Shown here one piece after another: positions 7,479 through 15,039 of a DNA stretch of 23,085 bases. Below the pieces are notes generated by a model, which was not told where the DNA came from, ran no database searches, and worked only from the letters and a program-made list of their open reading frames with translations. Every line of letters starts with the position of its first letter. Position 1 is the stretch's first letter. The translations under genes were made by a program, and so were the position numbers. Origin of the DNA: DAIDJM01 sp964250215 (lineage in GTDB: Bacteria > Pseudomonadota > Alphaproteobacteria > Acetobacterales > Acetobacteraceae); contig CAXUEX010000033.1 of assembly GCA_964250215.1 (NCBI GenBank), positions 1-23,085 on the forward strand, given 5' to 3'.

Positions 7479-8303
7479 ATGAAGCTCGCCGTCGTGCAAT
7501 GGGCGCCGGGCAGTAATAAGGCTATCAACCTGGCCGAGGCCGCGCGCCTGATCCAAGAGGCGGTTGATCGCCATCGGCCGGCAACCGTCAGCTTGCCCGA
7601 AATGTGGACCTGCCTGGGCGGCGACCGCGCCCAGAAATTGGCCGCGGCCGAGGCCCTACCCGAAGCCGCGCCCGGCGGCGAAGCGTGGCACTTCCTCAGC
7701 GACACCGCCCGCCGCCACGGCATCGTGCTGCACGGCGGCTCGATTGGCGAACGCGAGGGCGAGCGCCTGTTCAACACCACGCTCGTCTTTGGCCCCGACG
7801 GCGCGGAGCTTGGCCGTTATCGCAAAATCCACCTGTTCGACATCGTCACGCCGGGCGGCGAAGGCTATCGCGAAAGCGCGCTGTTCGGCGCTGGTTCGGC
7901 ACCCGCCACCTGCCGCGCCGGCAATATCGTGCTTGGCCTTTCCATCTGCTACGATGTTCGCTTTCCAGAACTTTATCTCGCGCTGCGGCGCAATGGCGCC
8001 GACGTCATCTTCATCCCGGCCGCCTTTACCGCCGAGACCGGCCGCGACCACTGGGAAATCCTGGTGCGCGCCCGCGCCATTGAAACCCAGTGCTGGGTGG
8101 TGGCTGCGGCAACTTGTGGCACGCACCACGTGGCCGCCGGCCCGCGCCGCACCTGGGGCCATAGCTTGATCGTCGATCCCTGGGGCCATGTGCGCGCCTC
8201 GCTCGGCGATGAACCGGGCACGGCAGCCGCCGAGGCCGATCTGGGCATGCTCACGCGCATCCGCGCCGCCATGCCGGTCCTGGAACATCGCGTGCTGTGC
8301 TGA
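7479..8303 (+). CDS. Nit-type carbon-nitrogen hydrolase (nitrilase superfamily), 274 aa
   Basis: The Glu-Lys-Cys triad of the nitrilase superfamily is present: Glu41 in SLPEMW, Lys116 in RYRKIHLFD and Cys157 in SICYDVRFPELY. The spacing, the HLFDI segment, the DVRFPELY sequence and the length place it in the Nit branch, whose members act as omega-amidases or hydrolyse deaminated glutathione. It should be a soluble cytosolic enzyme. The ATG at 7479 starts directly at the first strand (MKLAVVQW). Its last codons overlap the GTG start of the NAD kinase gene. Family secure; the choice between deaminated-glutathione amidase and omega-amidase is not resolved by sequence alone. Confidence 0.9.
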   Translation: MKLAVVQWAPGSNKAINLAEAARLIQEAVDRHRPATVSLPEMWTCLGGDRAQKLAAAEALPEAAPGGEAWHFLSDTARRHGIVLHGGSIGEREGERLFNTTLVFGPDGAELGRYRKIHLFDIVTPGGEGYRESALFGAGSAPATCRAGNIVLGLSICYDVRFPELYLALRRNGADVIFIPAAFTAETGRDHWEILVRARAIETQCWVVAAATCGTHHVAAGPRRTWGHSLIVDPWGHVRASLGDEPGTAAAEADLGMLTRIRAAMPVLEHRVLC

Positions 8304-9100
8304 CCCGTGTCGAACCCGCCGCGGAAGCGCCGCGCCGCTTTCAAAGCCTGGCGTTCCTGGCCGCCGCCACCCCTCAGGCCCAGGCGCAGCGCGCCGCCCT
8401 GGCCGGCTGCCACGGCGATGCACCGTTTGACGCCGCCGACGCGATCGTTTGCCTCGGCGGCGACGGCACCATGCTGGAAGCGCTGCACCGTACGCTCGGC
8501 CACGAAAAGCCAGTTTACGGCATGAATTGCGGCTCTGTCGGCTTCCTGATGAACGCGTTCCAGGAAGACGATCTGCCCGAACGCCTCGCCCGCGCCCAGG
8601 CCGTCGATCTGCATCCGTTGCGCATGCACGCCATCACCCGCGCCGGCGGCGTGGAGGAGGCGCTGGCACTGAACGAGGTATCGCTGCTGCGACAACTGCG
8701 CCAGACCGCGAAAATCCGCATCACCATCGACGGCCGCGTGCGGCTGGAGGAACTGATCTGCGACGGCGTTCTGGTTTCTACGCCCGCCGGCAGCACCGCC
8801 TATAATCTTTCCGCGCACGGTCCGATCGTGCCGCTTTCGGCCAATCTGCTGCCGCTCACACCGATCAGCGCCTTCCGCCCCCGCCGCTGGCGCGGCGCGC
8901 TGCTTCCCAGCACCGCCGAAGTGGTGTTCGATGTATTGGAGGGCGACAAGCGCCCGGTGGCCGCGGTCGCCGATTTCACCGAAGTGCGCGACGTGGCGAG
9001 CGTCGCGATCAGCGAGGACCGGAGCGTGAAAACCGTTTTGCTGTTCGATCCCGACCAGGGCCTGTCCGAGCGCATCGTCGCCGAACAGTTCACCGCATGA
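8297..9100 (+). CDS. nadK: NAD kinase, 267 aa
   Basis: NAD kinase phosphorylates NAD to NADP. Hallmarks are GGDGTMLEAL (54-63), GMNCGSVGFLMN (75-86), NEVSLLR (126-132) and ICDGVLVSTPAGSTAYNLSAHGPIV (154-178, nucleotide and metal binding). Length is normal for alphaproteobacterial NadK. The start is GTG at 8297-8299, overlapping the Nit gene's stop by seven bases. The stop overlaps the ATG of the next gene. The arrangement indicates one transcript for Nit, nadK and the following gene. Identity is secure; a slightly later start cannot be excluded because the first 15 residues are unconserved. Confidence 0.94.
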   Translation: MLTRVEPAAEAPRRFQSLAFLAAATPQAQAQRAALAGCHGDAPFDAADAIVCLGGDGTMLEALHRTLGHEKPVYGMNCGSVGFLMNAFQEDDLPERLARAQAVDLHPLRMHAITRAGGVEEALALNEVSLLRQLRQTAKIRITIDGRVRLEELICDGVLVSTPAGSTAYNLSAHGPIVPLSANLLPLTPISAFRPRRWRGALLPSTAEVVFDVLEGDKRPVAAVADFTEVRDVASVAISEDRSVKTVLLFDPDQGLSERIVAEQFTA

Positions 9101-9579
9101 GCGCGAAATTGCCTTCCTTCGACGTGTTGGCGCACCCGAAGAAGAGGGCCCGCCCGCCGCAATTCGCGATCATCGCAGCAATCGCGCTGGCCTGCGTGCT
9201 GCTCACCGGCGCCGCGCTCGCGCAGCCGCGCCCCGCACAACCGCCGAAATCCGACCCTTTCGCGGTCACCACATGGTTCGAGTTGAAGCCCCCGAGCCTG
9301 GAATCGCCGGCCGCGCCGCGTCCGCCCGGCACGCTCGATCTCGGCTACCGCGAAGATCCCGGCGACATCTACGTGTACGGCCGCAAACAGAAAATTCCCC
9401 CCCGCGAATGGCAGCGCCAGGATTTCAACAACCCCCGCTACCTGGAAGCCGCCGGCCCGCTCGATCGCATCCAGCCGCCACGCACAAACTGCGCCGCCGG
9501 CGCTTACAACACGGTCGCCGGACAGCCCGCCACGGGCAAAGATTTAATGGGCGTGGTAGGTGCCGGGGGTTCCTGCTGA
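9097..9579 (+). CDS. Membrane-anchored or exported protein of unknown function, 160 aa
   Basis: I do not recognise a family. A short basic N-terminus is followed by a hydrophobic segment at about residues 24-42 ending in ALAQP, which could be a signal peptide or a single anchor. The rest is Pro-rich and polar, with GYREDPGDIYVYG (107-119 approximately, counted from the first ATG) as its most ordered-looking part, and two cysteines in the last 30 residues, one of them the C-terminal residue. The ATG overlaps the nadK stop (ATGA), so it is translated with nadK, but nothing links its function to NADP supply. Likely located in the periplasm or at the inner membrane. Confidence 0.7.
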   Translation: MSAKLPSFDVLAHPKKRARPPQFAIIAAIALACVLLTGAALAQPRPAQPPKSDPFAVTTWFELKPPSLESPAAPRPPGTLDLGYREDPGDIYVYGRKQKIPPREWQRQDFNNPRYLEAAGPLDRIQPPRTNCAAGAYNTVAGQPATGKDLMGVVGAGGSC

Positions 9580-9665
9580 GCCAGCCAAGCGTCAACTCGT
9601 TCCCAACCGCGTCCTCGCGAGCCCTGCAACCCGATACCGAGCCGCACCGCCGTCGCCGGATCCGA

Positions 9666-10186
9666 TCAGGTGTTTGCCGGCGCGAAAGCCGCGTTGATCA
9701 CGCGCACCGCATGGGCGATTTCGCCATCATACGTGAGCCAGCCGGCAAGCTCCCAACCCGCCCTGCCAATGGCTCCGCCTGCAACGAATGGTTCGGAAAG
9801 ATCCGAAGCCAGGACACGAAACTCACGAACGGTTCCAGCCGCTCAGAATACCATTGCCGCCACCGCGGCGGCGGGCCTTTGAGCACCGGGCTTGCGGTGA
9901 TCAGTTCCTGGAACAGCCCCGACCAGGCGCTGCTGTTGCCGCCGATATGAATCTGGTAGCGCCAAACCGCGAAATCCGCAACCGGAACATTCTTGCCCAT
10001 CAACTAGGCGGCCCGGATTTCGGCGTTTGCGGCTTCCGGCAATTGCACAACTCGGGTGATGCAGGCATTGAGAAGATCCGGCCACGCTTTGGCCAAGCGG
10101 CAGATTGCGATGCGGCGTAGCGATTGCCGTCCGCCGGTCAGGCGCCGTTGTGACCCGTCACACAAGATTCCTGACAGGCTCAAACG
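9666..10186 (-). pseudogene. Decayed C-terminal half of a family-90 (CAP10-like) glycosyltransferase
   Basis: Reading right to left, the frame from 10186 gives RRIAICRLAKAWPDLLNA and TRVVQLPEAANAEIRAA, then an in-frame TAG at 10004-10006. The same frame continues with DFAVWRYQIHIGGNSSAW, SGLFQELITASPVLK and RQWYSERLEPFVSF. These match the donor-site region of GT90/CAP10 proteins (RYQI.IDGN..SW.GLF..LL.GSPVLK...RQWY..RL.P). At about 9815-9830 the homology jumps to another frame, which reads RVLASDLSE and later LAGWLTYDGEIAHAVRVI before a TGA at 9666-9668, the usual family C-terminus. An in-frame TGA at 10187-10189 bounds it, and the N-terminal half of the protein is missing. One nonsense mutation, one frameshift and a lost 5' half make this a dead gene. 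Confidence 0.75.
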
Positions 10187-10189
10187 TCA

Positions 10190-10321
10190 TCGAACTGCAA
10201 GAAAACTTTGACAATCCCACGCCTGGACAGCCGCCCCCGCAACGGTAGTGTCCGGCCGGGCTACCGCCCGAACCGCGCAGCGTTCCGCTCCCCGGTCCAC
10301 CCACCCTCCGCAGGAACTACG
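10190..10321. other. Leader region of the phosphoesterase gene
   Basis: No gene is seen here. TTGACA occurs at 10208-10213 on the plus strand, but nothing resembling a -10 box lies 16-18 bases downstream, so a promoter is not called. The ribosome binding site AGGA sits about six bases before the ATG at 10322. Confidence 0.4.
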
Positions 10322-12361
10322 ATGACCCGCAATCAGTGGCTCAGAGCCTCGTGCGCCTGTTTCACGGCCTTCGGCATGGTCGCTCCCACCACGATGTGCG
10401 CGGCCGCCGACGACCTGCGCCTTGCGCCGCCATCCAGCGCCTTGGTCTCGAGCCACATCGTCCCGGCGGCCCAGGAGCCCAAGCTCTCGCACCAGGCGAA
10501 GCTCGCGCTGCTGCGGCAGAAAATCAAATATGTCTTCGTGCTGTTCCAGGAAAACCGTTCCTTCGACCTCTATTTCGGCACCTATCCGGGCGCCAACGGC
10601 ATCTATCCGGCGAACGGCCAGCCCGGCCTCGTGCAGCCGCTCGTCGATAGCGGCAACAACGTCACCTCCATCTCGCCATTCAAAATCCCCAGCACCGTCA
10701 CCGTCACTGGCACCACCACGCAAGTGCCGATCTATCCGGCCGATCTCGATAGCGTCGATCACTCGCACACCGGCATCGTGAACGATATCGACTACAGCAA
10801 TGGCAACACGCTGAACGATCGCTACGCGCTGAATGAGGAAGGGCTCACCACGAACGCGCAGGGCCAGATCGTCTCGCGCACCACCGGCGCGCCGCTCAGC
10901 TCGCTGCCGCCGCCCACCCTGCTGCAAAAGCAGCGCGGCGAACTCGTCATGGGCCACCTCGATTGCGACACCGCGCCGTTCCTCTGGCAATACGCCGACC
11001 GCTTCGCGCTGTTCGACAATTTCCACATGACCGTCACCGGCCCTTCCACGCCGAATGCGGTGGCGGTGCTCGCCGGCCAGTCGGGCCTCACGCAATGGGC
11101 GCTGCATCCGAACGAAAGCAATGCAGGCGTGATCGGCACCTCGCTCGCCAGCAGCGGCGGCGAGCCCATTGTCGGCGATCCCGGCCCATTCGCCGGCTCG
11201 AGCCTCGACACCTCGCCGATCAAGCCGCCCTACAATCCGGCCGACGAAAACCCGGCCACGCCGGCGCTGAACCAGACTTATGCGTCGCTGCCGCTCTCCT
11301 TCATGGGCAGCAACATCCAGCAGATCATTCAGAGCGACCAGAACCCGGCGCTCGATCTGCTCGACGTGCAGCACGACATCGCGAAAATCTCCGCCAAAGA
11401 CCTGCCCGTCAACTGGGGCTGGTACCAGGAAGGCTACGATGCCGAGCCCACCGACAATGGCGGCCCCGCTACCCACGCTACCTACATCGTGCACCACGAG
11501 GGCCCGCAATATTTCGGCTACCTCGGCGACAACACGGCCGAGCAGCAGAACCTGCACGGCCTCGCCGATTTCACAAAAGCCGTGAACGCGCAGGCGCTGC
11601 CCGCGGGCGGCGGCGTGTTCTACGTGCGCGGCGGCTACGGCAACAACGACGGGCTGGTACCGCTCGATCCCACCACGAAAATCCAGCAGGCTTTCGCCGG
11701 CAGCGACGACCACCCGGGCTATTCCGACAGCCAGATCGGCGAGGCCCTGCTGGCGGATTCGATCAACGCGATCGCCAATAGCCCCTACTGGAGCCAGAGC
11801 GCAATCATCGTGACTTACGACGAAACGGACGGTTATTACGACCACGTTCCGGCCGCGATCCGCGTAAACGATCCGTTTGGCGCGCCGCTGGAAGGTGGCC
11901 CGCGCATCCCCACGATCGTAATCTCACCCTACGCCACCGTGCACGGCATTTCCGGCAAATACAGCGAGCACAGCTCGATCATCAAGTTCATCAATGAGCT
12001 GTTCGAACTGGTGCCGCTCGAAAAACTGCCGGATGAGGCGAACGCCAAAGTCATCGGCGCCGCCACGATCCAGCCGAACATGGGTCCGGCCGACGACGAT
12101 CCCTCGATCGGCGATCTCACCGAGGCGTTCGACAACGGACGCCTCACCGGTGCGGCCGCACCGCTGCCCGGCAGCTACGCGGCCATCCCGCAAAACCTCG
12201 TGCTGTCGCTGCCGCATTACGGCGGCAAGGGCTGCTACTTTCTGAACATGCAGCCCACCGACTACGTGAACGGCGTGCTGCAGGATCCGGCGCCGGTCGA
12301 TTTCAACCCGCGGCCGGGCGCCTCGCCAGGCATCCCGTCCTCCGGCACCTGGACGCCGTAA
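10322..12361 (+). CDS. Secreted phosphoesterase, phospholipase C / acid phosphatase family, 679 aa
   Basis: This is a large hydrolase of the family that includes bacterial phospholipase C and the acid phosphatase AcpA, which cleaves phosphate esters at a metal centre outside the cytoplasm. Landmarks in order: a Sec-type signal region (residues 1-28), QENRSFDLYFGTYPG (76-90) with the metal-binding Glu-Asn, DCDTAPFLWQYADRF, GPSTPNAVAVLAGQ carrying the nucleophile region, DDHPGYSDSQIGEALL, YDETDGYYDHV (499-509), GPRIPTIVISPY and EHSS (549-552). The signal region has no twin-arginine motif, although many phospholipase C enzymes use that route. The ATG at 10322 has an AGGA ribosome binding site. 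The C-terminus has a Gly-Lys-Gly-Cys segment but no recognisable lipid-binding domain. Preferred substrate (lipid or soluble phosphomonoester) cannot be read. Confidence 0.87.
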   Translation: MTRNQWLRASCACFTAFGMVAPTTMCAAADDLRLAPPSSALVSSHIVPAAQEPKLSHQAKLALLRQKIKYVFVLFQENRSFDLYFGTYPGANGIYPANGQPGLVQPLVDSGNNVTSISPFKIPSTVTVTGTTTQVPIYPADLDSVDHSHTGIVNDIDYSNGNTLNDRYALNEEGLTTNAQGQIVSRTTGAPLSSLPPPTLLQKQRGELVMGHLDCDTAPFLWQYADRFALFDNFHMTVTGPSTPNAVAVLAGQSGLTQWALHPNESNAGVIGTSLASSGGEPIVGDPGPFAGSSLDTSPIKPPYNPADENPATPALNQTYASLPLSFMGSNIQQIIQSDQNPALDLLDVQHDIAKISAKDLPVNWGWYQEGYDAEPTDNGGPATHATYIVHHEGPQYFGYLGDNTAEQQNLHGLADFTKAVNAQALPAGGGVFYVRGGYGNNDGLVPLDPTTKIQQAFAGSDDHPGYSDSQIGEALLADSINAIANSPYWSQSAIIVTYDETDGYYDHVPAAIRVNDPFGAPLEGGPRIPTIVISPYATVHGISGKYSEHSSIIKFINELFELVPLEKLPDEANAKVIGAATIQPNMGPADDDPSIGDLTEAFDNGRLTGAAAPLPGSYAAIPQNLVLSLPHYGGKGCYFLNMQPTDYVNGVLQDPAPVDFNPRPGASPGIPSSGTWTP

Positions 12362-12370
12362 TCCAAGCCG

Positions 12371-12395
12371 CATCGGGGGCCGCGCGCCCCCGGTG
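12371..12395 (+). terminator. Strong GC hairpin after the phosphoesterase gene
   Basis: Ten bases before the stem start the gene has ended (TAA at 12359-12361). CATCGGGGGC pairs with GCCCCCGGTG around a five-base loop, giving ten pairs with one G-T wobble. No run of T follows, so if it terminates transcription it is not a textbook intrinsic terminator; it may mainly protect the 3' end. Confidence 0.5.
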
Positions 12396-12426
12396 CGCCC
12401 ACCTCTCGCGCGCACGGGTTCTTCAG

Positions 12427-13440
12427 TTGTTGTTTCGTTTCCTGGCCGCCTTGCTGCTCGCCGCCTTCCCGATCCATCCCGCCCAGGCCGGCCGCACGCT
12501 CGATACCGTCAGGGCAGCGGCCACGTTGCGCTGCGGCACCATCACCGAGCTGAACGACGAAACCATCGACGACACGCACGGCAACCTTGCCGCGCTTGGC
12601 GCGGATTTCTGCAGCGCCGTCGCGGCCGCCACAGCCGGGCCCGGCCATCTTTCGGTCGCCAGCTATCCCTCCGCCGCGCTGGCCTATGCCGCCCTGCAGA
12701 AGGGCGGCATCGACCTGCTGGTGGGCGACACGCCCGATCCCGGCCGCGCGCGGCGCTGGAACGTGGAATACCTGCCGCCGATCTTTTTCGATGCGCAGGG
12801 CCTGATGGTGCGAAAGGGCCGCGGCCTCGCCTCGCTTCGCGATCTCTCTGGCAGGCAAATCTGCTTCATCGCGAATACCGATGCGGAAACGCAACTTCAT
12901 CGTGCCGTGGACCGCCAGGGCCTGAAGAACCCGTTTTTCCCATTCCAGGAAATCGGCGAAATGGAAGCCGCCCTCATAGGCGGCCGCTGCGATGCCGAAA
13001 CCGCCGACATCTCCCGCCTGGCGCACGACCGCACCGCATTCCACGCGATGCAGACGGATTTCATCATCCTGCCCGATCGCCTATCACTCGACGCATTCGC
13101 CCCCGTGGTGCGCAGCGGCGATCCCGAATGGGCGCGTGCGATCACCTGGGTGCTCTACGCGCAAATCGCCGCCGCCTCAGAGAATATTACGGAGTCAAAC
13201 CTGAGCACGATGCTGAAAAGCGACGATCCCCGCATTGCCACGCTGCTCGGCACCCGCCGCGGCAGCGATTGGGGCCTGTTCCTGAAACCCGGCTGGGCGG
13301 CCGCAGCCATCCGCGCCGCGGGCAACTACAACGAAATGATCGGCCGCGACACCGGCCTCGCTTCGCCGCTCCGCCTCGATCCGGGTCCAAACCGGCCCTG
13401 GACCGAAGGCGGCATCCTGTGGGCGCCGCCGTTTCGCTGA
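12427..13440 (+). CDS. AapJ-like general amino-acid ABC transporter binding protein, 337 aa
   Basis: This is a periplasmic family-3 solute-binding protein. A signal peptide (LFRFLAALLLAAFPIHPAQA) is followed by LDTVRAAATLRCG, then GADFCSAVAAA, where AapJ has its conserved D.DFCRA(V/I)AAA. The C-terminal GNYNEMIGRDTG...RPWTEGGILWAPPFR is the AapJ/BztA ending. AapJ-type proteins deliver a broad range of amino acids to AapQMP. No permease or ATPase genes are adjacent, so this copy is an orphan and its central region is divergent. The frame begins with two consecutive TTG codons (12427 and 12430); no ATG fits and no strong ribosome binding site is visible. It follows the phosphoesterase gene by 65 bases and converges with the metallophosphoesterase gene. 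Confidence 0.82.
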   Translation: MLFRFLAALLLAAFPIHPAQAGRTLDTVRAAATLRCGTITELNDETIDDTHGNLAALGADFCSAVAAATAGPGHLSVASYPSAALAYAALQKGGIDLLVGDTPDPGRARRWNVEYLPPIFFDAQGLMVRKGRGLASLRDLSGRQICFIANTDAETQLHRAVDRQGLKNPFFPFQEIGEMEAALIGGRCDAETADISRLAHDRTAFHAMQTDFIILPDRLSLDAFAPVVRSGDPEWARAITWVLYAQIAAASENITESNLSTMLKSDDPRIATLLGTRRGSDWGLFLKPGWAAAAIRAAGNYNEMIGRDTGLASPLRLDPGPNRPWTEGGILWAPPFR

Positions 13441-13475
13441 ACTGGCCCGGCATCCACCGTCAATGCGCCCAAGCT

Positions 13476-14825
13476 CTACAGCGTGTAGTGCACGATCATG
13501 CGCGAAACCAGATCCACCGTCACCTGATCGTCAGGCGTCTTCGAATCGTAGCCGTCGTTTGAAGGATGGTATTCGATGCGCAATTGCGTTCCGGTCACGA
13601 TGATGCGCAAATAACCGTTGTCGGTCTGGTCGTAGTTCTCCAGCACCACTGGGTCGCCGCTGGTCTGGATGGGCAACGGCGTGCGCAGTGGCGGATCCGT
13701 GCGCTTGGTCAGCCGCTGCGCCGGGCTATGGCCGCCGCCGCCGGCGATCAGATACGGGATTTGCGTGCCGTTCCGCGTGCGCGTGAAGCGCTGGTAGTTA
13801 TGGGCGTGCGCCGAAAGGATCGCGTGCGGCCATAGCCCCACCTTGTCGCATACCGCATCGATCTCCTTCCGCATTTCGGTGGAAGAACCATGCCCGCGCT
13901 CGCCCGCGAGCGTATAGGCCGGGTGGTGGTGCGCCACGATCATGGCGCCCGCATATTTCTCCTGCTTCGCCCGCGTCAGCGCCGTCTCCAGGTAGCTCAG
14001 TTGCACGTCCGTCAGCTCGGGAAATGTGCCGCCCTGGCTGGAGATCACGCCCGGATCCTCCAACGTATTGCTGTAGAGGCAAAAAATCCGCACGAACGGC
14101 GCCTCGAACGTGAAATACACGCCGGGCTGGATCTGCGCGGTGCGGTCCAGGCCGCCCGATTCCGGCGTGTGCTCGAACCGATCCGCGCAGAAATTGCGCC
14201 AGAATGCATCCAGCGAGGCGGTCTTCGTGTTCGGCGCCACCATGCCGTCGTGATTGCCGGCCAGCGCCAGGATCGGCGCAGGATAGTTGCGATAGGCGTC
14301 ATAAAACTGATCGTAATAATACCGCGCCTCGCCGAAACTGTAGATCACGTCCCCCAGGTGGAAGAAGAAGCGCGGCGCATCCAACGACGGATCGGTGAAG
14401 TCGTCCACCATCTTGTCCGCCACTTTCGCCTGCAGCGCCGGGCCTTTCGTGTTGCCGGTATCGCCCACCGAATGGAACACAAGCCGCCCCGAATTCGTCA
14501 CCTGCGTCTCCAGCGTGGCGCCGGAGCTGCCATACAGATCGGCCATCCGCAGCACCGGCTCATCGCCGCCGCGCGACGCCGGAAACGGGATCGGCCGCAA
14601 CTCGCCGGCGCGGGCCTCGGCATCCAGGGTCTTGTAGGCCGCCGCATCGGAGGCGTGCTTCACCACATACTGCGGCGGCTCGCCTACCACTTCGGGTTGC
14701 GCAAACCGCGGCGCGTCGGCGGGCGTGGTGCTGCTGTTGTCGATCTCCACAGGCGATGCGGGCGGCGTGTCCGCGCCCTGCTTCGCGCCGCGCTTCGCGG
14801 GATGCTTGCCGTGCCTCGCGGTCAT
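13476..14825 (-). CDS. Purple-acid-phosphatase-like metallophosphoesterase, 449 aa
   Basis: The calcineurin-like metal-binding motifs occur in the purple acid phosphatase order: GDTG at 121-124, GDVIYS at 158-163, GNHD at 190-193, AHHHP at 298-302 and SAHAH at 338-342. They predict a two-metal phosphoesterase. The family Tyr that binds iron in true purple acid phosphatases is plausible in GDVIY. The N-terminal 110 residues are polar, Pro/Ala-rich and lack a signal peptide, so it is probably cytoplasmic, unusual for this fold. The ATG at 14823-14825 has a good ribosome binding site (GGAGG, five bases away). Upstream in-frame starts at 14843 and 14939 are less favoured. Its 3' end lies 35 bases from the binding-protein gene. 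Substrate unknown. Confidence 0.85.
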   Translation of the reverse strand: MTARHGKHPAKRGAKQGADTPPASPVEIDNSSTTPADAPRFAQPEVVGEPPQYVVKHASDAAAYKTLDAEARAGELRPIPFPASRGGDEPVLRMADLYGSSGATLETQVTNSGRLVFHSVGDTGNTKGPALQAKVADKMVDDFTDPSLDAPRFFFHLGDVIYSFGEARYYYDQFYDAYRNYPAPILALAGNHDGMVAPNTKTASLDAFWRNFCADRFEHTPESGGLDRTAQIQPGVYFTFEAPFVRIFCLYSNTLEDPGVISSQGGTFPELTDVQLSYLETALTRAKQEKYAGAMIVAHHHPAYTLAGERGHGSSTEMRKEIDAVCDKVGLWPHAILSAHAHNYQRFTRTRNGTQIPYLIAGGGGHSPAQRLTKRTDPPLRTPLPIQTSGDPVVLENYDQTDNGYLRIIVTGTQLRIEYHPSNDGYDSKTPDDQVTVDLVSRMIVHYTL

Positions 14826-14922
14826 GCCGGCCTCCGAAGCCATGGGGCGCCCGGCCAGCGCCAAGCTCGGCCGAACCGTAGGCGGCGGCGGCGCTCGCTG
14901 CCAGCCCGTCTCGCGCTGGGAT

Positions 14923-14940
14923 GTTGCGAATTCTCGCAAC
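14923..14940. promoter_or_regulatory. Perfect palindrome in the secA/metallophosphoesterase divergent spacer
   Basis: GTTGCGA and TCGCAAC form perfect seven-base arms around ATTC. It lies 98 bases from the metallophosphoesterase start and 100 bases from the secA start, near the middle of the 214-base spacer. This is a plausible dimer-binding operator for one or both genes; the regulator is unknown. Confidence 0.4.
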
Positions 14941-14980
14941 CTTCACGATGCTCGATGGCCCGGCGCCAGCCGCCCGCGCA

Positions 14981-15009
14981 TTGACCCGGTCCCCCGCCCC
15001 TCTTATCTC
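14981..15009 (+). promoter_or_regulatory. Candidate secA promoter
   Basis: TTGACC (five of six to the -35 consensus) is followed after 17 bases by TATCTC, which shares the TAT of the -10 box. It would start transcription about 25 bases before the secA ATG. This is the best such pair in the spacer but the -10 is weak. Confidence 0.4.
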
Positions 15010-15039
15010 CCGGCGGTTCTCCGCTTCCAAGGCCAGCCC

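Noticed and set aside
7204..7482. 92-codon ATG frame overlapping the NepR-like gene
   Set aside because: Its translation is Arg/Ala/Gly-rich as expected of a shifted frame, and it overruns the Nit start. The other frame has a helical protein pattern.
10208..10236. TTGACA as a -35 box for the phosphoesterase gene
   Set aside because: The bases 16-18 downstream are CCGCCC-like and no -10 box is present.
10187..11845. 552-codon minus-strand frame opposite the phosphoesterase gene
   Set aside because: Low-complexity Val/Arg/Gly translation with no motif; the plus strand carries the clear family signatures.
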